A stretch of 6,800 bases of DNA. It comes from Candidatus Cloacimonadota bacterium. GTDB lineage: Bacteria > Cloacimonadota > Cloacimonadia > Cloacimonadales > TCS61. Under the pieces are notes generated by a model, which did no database searches, had not been told where the DNA came from, and worked only from the letters and a program-made list of their open reading frames with translations. Below, in pieces: positions 1 to 6,127 of this stretch; position 1 is the stretch's first letter, and each line of letters opens with the position of its first letter. The DNA lies in contig JAMOPB010000442.1 of the NCBI GenBank assembly GCA_027064945.1, forward strand, positions 1 to 6,800, read 5' to 3'. The position numbers and the translations under genes are program-made.

Positions 1-1
1 T

Positions 2-1651
2 GTAGATGGATATAATACTGATGATTATTATCACCTTAATTTTGGCTGGGGAACATCAAATAGCACTTGCTGGTATTTATTACCGGAAGGAATGCCAAGT
101 AATTATTCAATAATCAGCGATGCTGTAGTAAATATCGAAGGTGGAGCTCTTCCAATTTCTATTTCAGGAAATGTCTCTATCCCCGGAACTACTGCTGAAA
201 ATACCCTCATTATTTTGGAAGGTTCAAAACATTTTGAAACTATAGTTACAAACCCAAATGGTAATTTTGAATTTGATGTAATTCTAAGTGGAGAATATTC
301 TGTTACTGCTATTAAAGATAATGGTGCTTATTACAAATATATAGATAGTGTAACCTTTGATGAAGATAATAGTACTTTAAATATTAGTTTGGATGATTTT
401 ACTAATTTCACTGGTCAAGTAACTGCTCCAATAAATCCTGAAAACGCAGTTATCACGATTTATAAAGATGATACTGAAATTTCTCAAACAACAGCCAATG
501 CTCAAGGAGATTATACTTTTCATAACATCATACCTGGTAATTATAATATTACCGCTAGTTTAGCCGGTAACTATTTTGGAAGCGGAAACATTGATGTAAC
601 TGCAGAAAACCAAAGTTTAGAAATTGAGATTAATGAATATTCCGGAGATTTAGCAACTTCATTTGCTTCATATCCTGCTTCTACTTGGACTTTGATTCCA
701 AATTACGAGTTATCTATGGGTGTAAAAATATCTACGGAACTACCTAATATTGCAGAAAATGATATTATTTCTAAAGTAAAATTCAAAACTCCAATATCTT
801 CCGATCAAGGTGAGATTTATCCTCAATTATGGAAAAATAATACTCTCATCTGCGAAATGGAATTAAATGATTTCTCTGCTGGAGATTGGATTGAACAAGA
901 ATTTGATACTTTTGTTCAAATTCAAAATGATGAAAATTATTTTGTCGGATATAGAATAACCTCATCTACAAGTAGTTATGCTTTCCAAGACAACGGACCA
1001 CAAGTTGAAGGGTTTGGAGGATTCTCCAGAATAACCGGTTGGGGCGAACTTCAAAGTGACACTAATCTTTGCATTGAACCAATTATTATTTCAAATAATT
1101 ATGGAATTATTAATGGTTCCTTAGATGCAAGTCAACTTGAAACAATCAATTTTAATAGTACCATAGTAAAAGCTGGAAACAATGTTACTCATCCTGATCT
1201 CGATGGGAATTTTACTTTGATCGTTACTCCCGGAACTTACAATTTAATTGCAGAAACAGCTTCCGGAATTGCCAATCTCGATGGCATCGAAATAGCTTCA
1301 GATGAGATATTAAACAACATAGAATTAGTTTTTTATGAAAATTTAGATAGTGATGATTTTGAAGCAAGTTTACCAAAACTAACACTCCACAACAATTATC
1401 CGAATCCATTTAATCCAACAACAACTATTAGTTTTGATTTACCGGAAACCGGAAATGTGAAATTAGAAATTTTCAATAGCAAGGGACAAAAAGTAAAAAC
1501 TTTGATTAATGAAAAAATGAATTCAGGTCAACATTCAGTAATTTGGAATGGTAAAGACATGAGAAATAAAAATGCTGTTTCCGGAATTTATTTCTATAGA
1601 ATTAGCAATAAAGATTACTCGGAAACAAAAAAAATGATGCTAATTAAATAG
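2..1651 (+). CDS. Secreted C10-family (streptopain-like) peptidase, C-terminal part, with beta modules and C-terminal sorting domain; 5' end outside window
   Basis: The frame is open from the left edge, so 549 residues are visible and the first ATG (position 92, residue 31) is internal, with no good ribosome site. Residues 1-45 match the end of C10 cysteine peptidases: VDGY, then YYHLNFGWG at 9-17, then a segment leading to DAVVNI. In streptopain this loop is HVNWGWGG, its Asn-Trp lying at the active site. Here Asn13 is kept but the following Trp is Phe14. The catalytic Cys and His would lie upstream and cannot be checked. Two carboxypeptidase-regulatory-like beta modules follow (about 53-133 and 136-213), then an unnamed beta-rich domain (about 214-363), a third module (365-450), an acidic linker, and a FlgD-Ig-like/type IX sorting domain (462-549, starting LHNNYPNPFNPTTTI and ending KKMMLIK). 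The protein is presumably exported and processed at the cell surface, probably as a protease. The sorting domain is near certain. The peptidase call rests on a short stretch. Confidence 0.8.
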   Translation, partial: VDGYNTDDYYHLNFGWGTSNSTCWYLLPEGMPSNYSIISDAVVNIEGGALPISISGNVSIPGTTAENTLIILEGSKHFETIVTNPNGNFEFDVILSGEYSVTAIKDNGAYYKYIDSVTFDEDNSTLNISLDDFTNFTGQVTAPINPENAVITIYKDDTEISQTTANAQGDYTFHNIIPGNYNITASLAGNYFGSGNIDVTAENQSLEIEINEYSGDLATSFASYPASTWTLIPNYELSMGVKISTELPNIAENDIISKVKFKTPISSDQGEIYPQLWKNNTLICEMELNDFSAGDWIEQEFDTFVQIQNDENYFVGYRITSSTSSYAFQDNGPQVEGFGGFSRITGWGELQSDTNLCIEPIIISNNYGIINGSLDASQLETINFNSTIVKAGNNVTHPDLDGNFTLIVTPGTYNLIAETASGIANLDGIEIASDEILNNIELVFYENLDSDDFEASLPKLTLHNNYPNPFNPTTTISFDLPETGNVKLEIFNSKGQKVKTLINEKMNSGQHSVIWNGKDMRNKNAVSGIYFYRISNKDYSETKKMMLIK

Positions 1652-1680
1652 TCTGCATCTTAAAATACTGCAATTTCTTT

Positions 1681-1730
1681 TCAAGGTAGATATATACTGC
1701 AAATAGCTTATATCTACCTTGATTTATTTA
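1681..1730 (+). terminator. Hairpin terminator after the secreted peptidase gene
   Basis: A perfect 14-bp inverted repeat pairs 1681-1694 (TCAAGGTAGATATA) with 1709-1722 (TATATCTACCTTGA) around a 14-base loop, followed by TTTATTTA. It begins 29 bases after the stop codon at 1649-1651. The stem is AT-rich and the T tract is interrupted, so it may be a weaker terminator than the other two in the window. Confidence 0.6.
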
Positions 1731-1744
1731 TGATTCAGCTTTTC

Positions 1745-1785
1745 AAAAAAAATATTTGACATAAAATTTTGTATCCCCAATTTAT
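1745..1785 (+). promoter_or_regulatory. Putative promoter of the sensor kinase gene
   Basis: Eight A residues (1745-1752), then TAT, then a perfect TTGACA at 1756-1761. The -10 region expected 17-18 bases later (about 1779-1785, AATTTAT) is a poor match to TATAAT. The A-tract could act as an UP-like element. The same A8-TAT-(AA)-TTGACA arrangement lies before the ornithine aminotransferase gene, which supports a real promoter. The start codon is 41 bases beyond the -35 box. Confidence 0.45.
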
Positions 1786-1802
1786 GCAAAAGGGAGATTA
1801 TT

Positions 1803-3719
1803 ATGAGAAAATTAATTCAGGAAACATTAAATTTGGATAAAGATATTATTACATCTATCTTACAAAATATACCAGGGGTGATTACTGTCTATAATATTGA
1901 TAAAAATGCACATCGTGAATTAATTTATCTTAGCCCAGGATTTGAGGACATTGTTGGGGAAAAAACTGCCGCAAAAATCAACAATGACCCAAATATGTTT
2001 TTCCAACTCATTGACCCTGATTATTCGGATCTATTAGAAAATGCCGCTAGAAAAGCGATAAAAGAAAACAAAATTTTAGATTTTAAATATCCGGTTTTTT
2101 CCGATACCGGAAAAGCTTGGATTAGAGTTCAATTAAATTGGAAATTCCTTAACGATAATCGAATAATACGCTGGTTCGGAATAATTTCCGATGTGACTAA
2201 ACAGGTTTTAAATGAAGAAAGTTTGATACGCAAACGCGAATATTTGCACAATCTAATTGAGGAAGCAAGCGATCTAATTTGGGAAAATGATGTAACCGGA
2301 AAATACCTTGCCGCAAATAAATCTTTTTTAAATATAATGGGATATAAACATGAAGAGATAATAGGGAAAAATTCAATTGATTTCGTTCATCCTGATGATA
2401 AAGATATTTCAATAAAAAACTTCAAAAAAGCGCTTGAAGGAAACCGTGTAAGCTATGAAGTGAGATGTATATCTTCCAATAATAAAGTATTACGTTTTTG
2501 GATTAAGTTACGCCCAGTTTATAAAGAGCAAAATTTAATAGCAATTCAAGGGATTGGTCGTGATACAACAGAACGACTTAGAGCTCAAGAAATCAGAGAT
2601 ATCACTTACAACATTACAGAAAAATTAAGCGAAATTGATAGCCTTACTGAATTTGCGAAAATCATTCAACAACAATTATCAAAAATAATGAATACGGAAA
2701 ATTTTTATTTAGCCATATATGATGAACAATTGGATAGATATACTTTCCCATATTACAAAGATACTACTGAAACGATTGATCCTAATAGGATGTATGAAAT
2801 GCATAATACTATTACAAATTACGTTAGGGAAAAAGCATTTCCGATTCTATTAAATTCTCGTAATCAACAAGCATTTTTAAAAAAGAATAATATCTCATTG
2901 GTAGGAACAGTTGCTCCATGTTGGATTGGTGCACCAATTATGGATAAATCACGAGAAAAGGCAATTGGTGTTCTTGTTGCTCAAAGTTATGATAACCCTA
3001 ATGAATATGATATAGAAGATTTAAGAGCTTTGGAATTTGTAGCATTAAATATGGGAAGATTAATAATAAGAAAGATGAATGAACTTAAGCAAAAAAATAT
3101 TAATGAGCAACTAAGTTTGATTACTAAAATTTTACGTCATGATCTTACTAATGACCTGGTGGTAATAAAATCTGCTTTAAATTTATATAACAAATCCGGT
3201 AATAAAATGTTTTTGAAAGATGCTAACGACAAGGTTATAAAAGGCATAGAGCTAATTAACCAAATGCGAGATCAAGAAGATTTTGCATCAGCAAATCGAA
3301 ATCTAGCTCCTTACAAATTACAAGAAGTATTAGAACAAGTAATTAGCGATTATAAGAATTGTCAGATTACCGTTTCAGGGAAAAGTAATATATTTGCAGA
3401 CCAATCAATTTTCTCTATATTCCACAATATTATATCTAACGCAATTATGCATGGGAAAGCAGACAAAATAGATATTTCAATTACTCATGAGGGTAAGAAA
3501 TGTTTGGTTAGGATAACCAATAACGGAGTAGCAATTCCGGATGATATTACAGATAAAATATTCGATGAAGGATTTTCCAATAGGGACCATTCCACCGGAA
3601 TGGGATTATATCTTATTAGCAAAACTCTTGAAAATTATCATGGTACTATTTTCTTAGAAGAAAATATGCCTTCCAATGTTTGTTTTATCTTAATCTTCCC
3701 CAAAGCTATCAGCAGATAA
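1803..3719 (+). CDS. Soluble PAS-PAS-GAF sensor histidine kinase
   Basis: This 638-residue protein has no signal peptide or membrane segment, so it should sense a cytoplasmic or diffusible signal. Domains in order: PAS 1 (about 15-137, ending FGIISDVTKQ), PAS 2 (about 146-260, with the FVHPDD and GIGRDTTER signatures), GAF (about 275-432), a dimerisation helix with the phosphoacceptor His446 in LRHDLTNDL, and a HATPase domain (about 500-635). The ATPase has Asn542/Asn546 in the N box (FHNIISNA), NNG at 573-575 and STGMGL at 597-602. The usual Asp of the DxG box is Asn573; Asn here occurs in some active kinases, so it need not be dead. The H box recalls the RHDxxNxL form common in methanogen kinases. 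The ATG is set by GGGAG at 1792-1796. No response regulator is adjacent, so the partner is unknown. The ligand cannot be told from sequence. I see no clear terminator after the gene. Confidence 0.9.
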   Translation: MRKLIQETLNLDKDIITSILQNIPGVITVYNIDKNAHRELIYLSPGFEDIVGEKTAAKINNDPNMFFQLIDPDYSDLLENAARKAIKENKILDFKYPVFSDTGKAWIRVQLNWKFLNDNRIIRWFGIISDVTKQVLNEESLIRKREYLHNLIEEASDLIWENDVTGKYLAANKSFLNIMGYKHEEIIGKNSIDFVHPDDKDISIKNFKKALEGNRVSYEVRCISSNNKVLRFWIKLRPVYKEQNLIAIQGIGRDTTERLRAQEIRDITYNITEKLSEIDSLTEFAKIIQQQLSKIMNTENFYLAIYDEQLDRYTFPYYKDTTETIDPNRMYEMHNTITNYVREKAFPILLNSRNQQAFLKKNNISLVGTVAPCWIGAPIMDKSREKAIGVLVAQSYDNPNEYDIEDLRALEFVALNMGRLIIRKMNELKQKNINEQLSLITKILRHDLTNDLVVIKSALNLYNKSGNKMFLKDANDKVIKGIELINQMRDQEDFASANRNLAPYKLQEVLEQVISDYKNCQITVSGKSNIFADQSIFSIFHNIISNAIMHGKADKIDISITHEGKKCLVRITNNGVAIPDDITDKIFDEGFSNRDHSTGMGLYLISKTLENYHGTIFLEENMPSNVCFILIFPKAISR

Positions 3720-3824
3720 TTCTTTTATTCCATTTTTCTAAGTAGATGCAGTGGAACTCGCCTAATAGTTTTATTCTTCATATTTCTCTATTTTCCAAGT
3801 AATTACATACACTTTCTTTTTAGC

Positions 3825-3866
3825 AAAAAAAATATAATTGACACAGCAGTATGGTTCTAAGAAAAG
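3825..3866 (+). promoter_or_regulatory. Putative promoter of the ornithine aminotransferase gene
   Basis: Eight A residues (3825-3832), then TATAA, then TTGACA at 3838-3843, closely repeating the layout before the sensor kinase gene. No convincing -10 hexamer lies 16-18 bases downstream (the region reads GAAAAG), so the start point is uncertain. The leader to the ATG at 3901 is longer than in the kinase gene. The rest of the 181-base gap (3720-3824) holds no hairpin terminator or small gene that I can support. Confidence 0.4.
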
Positions 3867-3900
3867 AGATGTAAATAGATACAAATGAAGGAGATTTAAT

Positions 3901-5145
3901 ATGTCAGAAAAATTAGTTTATGGAAACATTAGTAGCGAACAAGCTATGCACTTAGAAAAAAATTATGGAGCACACAATTATCATCCACTTCCTGTAGTAA
4001 TTGCCAAAGGTGAAGGTGCAAAAGTTTGGGATCCTGAAGGAAAAGAATATTTCGATTTTCTTTCTGCATATTCTGCAGTAAACCAAGGACACTGCCATCC
4101 ACATATTATCAATGCACTTACAGAACAGGCAAAAATCTTAACTCTTACATCCAGAGCATTTTACAATAATAAACTTGGTGAATATGAGAAATTTATCACA
4201 GAGTTTTTCGGTTATGAAATGGTATTACCAATGAACACAGGTGCCGAAGCAGTTGAAACCGCAATGAAGTTATCTCGTAAATGGGGTTATGTTAAAAAAG
4301 GTATTCCTGAAAATGAAGCAATCTTGCTTTTTGCAGAAGGTAACTTCCATGGAAGAACAATCTCTATCATCACAGCAAGTACAGACCCTGATTGCCGTGT
4401 AGGTTTTGGACCTTTTACTCCCGGAATCGAAAGAATCCCTTACAATGATACAGAAGCATTAGAGAATTTCCTTTCTAAACATGCAGACAAAGTAGCAGCT
4501 TTTATTGTTGAACCCATCCAAGGTGAAGCCGGTGTATTCGTTCCAAACGAAAATTACATCAGAGATGCGTATGATATTTGTAAAAAACACAATGTTCTTT
4601 TTGTAGCTGATGAAGTTCAAACAGGCATAGCTCGTACAGGTAGATTGTTAGCTTCTGATTACGCAGAAATCAAACCTGATATCGTTATTTTAGGAAAAGC
4701 TATTTCCGGTGGTGTTTTACCTGTTTCAGCAGTATTATCATCAAAAGAAATTATGCTTTGTATCAAACCTGGTGAGCATGGTTCTACATTTGGTGGATTC
4801 CCTCTCGCTTGTGCTGTTGCTAAAGCTGCACTTGAAGTTGTAAGAGATGAAAATCTAATTGAAAGAGCAGAAAAATTAGGAAAAATCTTCCGCGACGAAA
4901 TGGAAAAAATTGATTCCCCATTTATCGAAAAAGTACGCGGTAAAGGTCTTCTTAACGCTATTGTTATCAAGCCTAAAAATGGAATCGAAGCTTGGGATGT
5001 ATGTGTGAAACTTAAAGAAAATGGCTTGCTTGCAAAACCAACACATCAACACATAATCCGTTTTGCTCCACCACTTGTTATTAGTGAAGAAGATTTGATG
5101 AAAGCTATAAATATTATCAAAGATACTATTTTATCTCTTGATTAA
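3901..5145 (+). CDS. rocD: Ornithine aminotransferase (ornithine-oxo-acid transaminase)
   Basis: A PLP enzyme of fold type I, class III aminotransferase family, 414 residues, normal length for bacterial ornithine aminotransferase. It moves the delta-amino group of ornithine to 2-oxoglutarate, giving glutamate 5-semialdehyde and glutamate, in the cytoplasm. The PLP lysine is Lys266 (LGKAISGG) and the cofactor-ring aspartate is Asp237 (VADEVQTG). Residues that define the ornithine enzyme in human OAT have counterparts: Tyr27 (HNYHPLPV; human Tyr55), Tyr57 (SAYSAVNQGHCHP; Tyr85), Arg152 (FHGRT; Arg180), Glu209 (VEPIQGEAG; Glu235) and Arg387 (IIRFAPPL; Arg413). This argues against acetylornithine or GABA aminotransferase. 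AAGGAG at 3888-3893 fixes the ATG. The gene uses ATC, TTC and AAC more often than its neighbours, which suggests high expression. It could serve arginine/ornithine fermentation or proline synthesis; no arginine or proline gene is in view to decide. Confidence 0.95.
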   Translation: MSEKLVYGNISSEQAMHLEKNYGAHNYHPLPVVIAKGEGAKVWDPEGKEYFDFLSAYSAVNQGHCHPHIINALTEQAKILTLTSRAFYNNKLGEYEKFITEFFGYEMVLPMNTGAEAVETAMKLSRKWGYVKKGIPENEAILLFAEGNFHGRTISIITASTDPDCRVGFGPFTPGIERIPYNDTEALENFLSKHADKVAAFIVEPIQGEAGVFVPNENYIRDAYDICKKHNVLFVADEVQTGIARTGRLLASDYAEIKPDIVILGKAISGGVLPVSAVLSSKEIMLCIKPGEHGSTFGGFPLACAVAKAALEVVRDENLIERAEKLGKIFRDEMEKIDSPFIEKVRGKGLLNAIVIKPKNGIEAWDVCVKLKENGLLAKPTHQHIIRFAPPLVISEEDLMKAINIIKDTILSLD

Positions 5146-5161
5146 TAAAAAATAAAACAAT

Positions 5162-5199
5162 CGCAGCAGCCGAAGTAATTTGGCTGCTGTGTTTTTTTT
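5162..5199 (+). terminator. Strong intrinsic terminator after rocD
   Basis: A 13-bp stem pairs 5162-5174 with 5179-5191, with a GC-rich core (CAGCAGCC/GGCTGCTG), two G-U pairs and a GTAA loop of the stable GNRA class, followed directly by eight T residues (5192-5199). It starts 17 bases after the rocD stop. It also lies immediately upstream of the ribosome site of the next gene on the same strand. Confidence 0.93.
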
Positions 5200-5214
5200 A
5201 AATAAGGAATCACT

Positions 5215-6033
5215 ATGAAAAAAAATTGGTATTCGTTTTTACTTTTATTTGTTTTGTCTTGTGGGAATGTTGCAGATTTTACTATCTCTTATCCAAAAAA
5301 CAGTGCTTTTGATTTACCAACAAAAATTGGTTATGATGCTAAAATGTTTACTCCTACAGAAATAGGAATGCTAAAAACAAATAGCGGTCAAGAAGCATTA
5401 GATAATGTATTAAATGGAAACTCAGAAATGGCAATTATACCTCTTTCCACTTTATGGGAAAATAATGAAATAAGGGATAATCTAAAATTTTTTGGTTATT
5501 TCCAAAGAGAAGGAGTAGCTATTGCGGATAGAGATTCTATCTCATCACCGGTTGGAGTTGTTGAAAATTCCTTTGAGTATTATTTAATAAACTATTTAAT
5601 AGAAAATGATTCATTAGACTACAAAATCAAAACTTTTGAAAATTACTCAACACTATCAAAAGCATATGATAATAAAGAGATTAATGGTGTTTGCTTAAAA
5701 GCTCCTATGCTTTTTGAAATCGATTATTTTGCCGATATAATCTGGTTAAAGAAATATTTCGGGAGATATCCTAATTCTGCATTAGTTGCACGAAAAGATA
5801 TCTATGAAAAAAATAAGAATAAGTTTGATTCAGTCTTTGAAAAATTAAAAGAAGCTAGCTCTTTATATGATCAAAATGTAAAATTAGCGATGGAATCTGC
5901 CTATCTTTTAGCCGGAATAAAAAAATTCTATACAAACGATTTTATAAATGAATTACGTTATGTAATTGCAAATGATGAAACGGGAAGAAAATTCGAAGAT
6001 AAACTCTTTTTCAATAGAATAAAAAAGAAATAA
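5215..6033 (+). CDS. Putative lipoprotein, NMT1/SsuA-like periplasmic solute-binding fold
   Basis: A 272-residue protein with a short lipoprotein signal: MKKNW, a hydrophobic stretch, then VLSC with Cys16 as the likely lipidated residue. It is thus probably anchored to a membrane facing the periplasm. The rest resembles the two-lobed type 2 binding proteins of the NMT1/THI5/SsuA group: a first lobe with IGYDAKMFTPTEIG and a GQEALDNVLNGNSEMAIIPL segment (the usual 'count of copies the protein sees' region near 60-82), a crossover at SPVGVVENSFEYYLINYLI (about 110-128), a KAYDNKEINGVCLKAP segment, and a return at NSALVARKDIYEKN. Such proteins bind small organic ions for ABC transporters, but no permease or ATPase gene is in view and the ligand is unknown. 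It is a little shorter than typical members. AAGGAA at 5204-5209 supports the ATG. The signal and lipobox are clear by eye; the fold is recognised from pattern only. Confidence 0.65.
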   Translation: MKKNWYSFLLLFVLSCGNVADFTISYPKNSAFDLPTKIGYDAKMFTPTEIGMLKTNSGQEALDNVLNGNSEMAIIPLSTLWENNEIRDNLKFFGYFQREGVAIADRDSISSPVGVVENSFEYYLINYLIENDSLDYKIKTFENYSTLSKAYDNKEINGVCLKAPMLFEIDYFADIIWLKKYFGRYPNSALVARKDIYEKNKNKFDSVFEKLKEASSLYDQNVKLAMESAYLLAGIKKFYTNDFINELRYVIANDETGRKFEDKLFFNRIKKK

Positions 6034-6069
6034 TCTATTTGGAATAATAAGAAAATCTGTAAGCTTACT

Positions 6070-6111
6070 AAAAAACCTCCATCGTTTTTTAACGAAGGAG
6101 GTTATTTTTTT
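6070..6111. terminator. Bidirectional terminator between the lipoprotein gene and hutI
   Basis: Stem AACCTCC (6074-6080) with GGAGGTT (6097-6103), one A-A mismatch, then TCGTT (6082-6086) with AACGA (6091-6095) around a TTTT loop. On the plus strand it is followed by seven T residues (6105-6111). On the minus strand the six A residues at 6070-6075 give the T tract. It lies between two convergent genes, 36 bases after one stop and 16 bases after the other (minus strand), so it probably serves both. Confidence 0.88.
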
Positions 6112-6127
6112 ATTCTAAATAGATTTA

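Noticed and set aside
1224..1409. Minus-strand open frame of 61 codons inside the secreted peptidase gene
   Set aside because: It lies wholly within a well-supported gene on the other strand, has no ribosome site I can see, and encodes nothing recognisable.
1665..1702. Direct repeat ATACTGCAA at 1665-1673 and 1694-1702
   Set aside because: Only nine bases and two copies, the second overlapping the terminator hairpin; too little to claim a regulatory or recombination site.
2197..2412. Minus-strand open frame of 71 codons inside the sensor kinase gene
   Set aside because: It is antisense to the PAS 2 coding region and shows no recognisable protein features; treated as a shadow frame.
3799..3806. 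Palindrome GTAATTAC in the gap before rocD, considered as an operator
   Set aside because: Eight AT-rich bases are expected by chance in such sequence, and no second copy or flanking symmetry supports it.
3720..3824. Search for a terminator, small RNA or small gene after the sensor kinase
   Set aside because: I found no stable stem with a T tract and no open frame with a ribosome site; the stretch is T-rich on the plus strand without clear structure.
4659..4970. Minus-strand open frame of 103 codons inside rocD
   Set aside because: It is antisense to highly conserved aminotransferase sequence, including the PLP lysine region; its length follows from the codon use of rocD.
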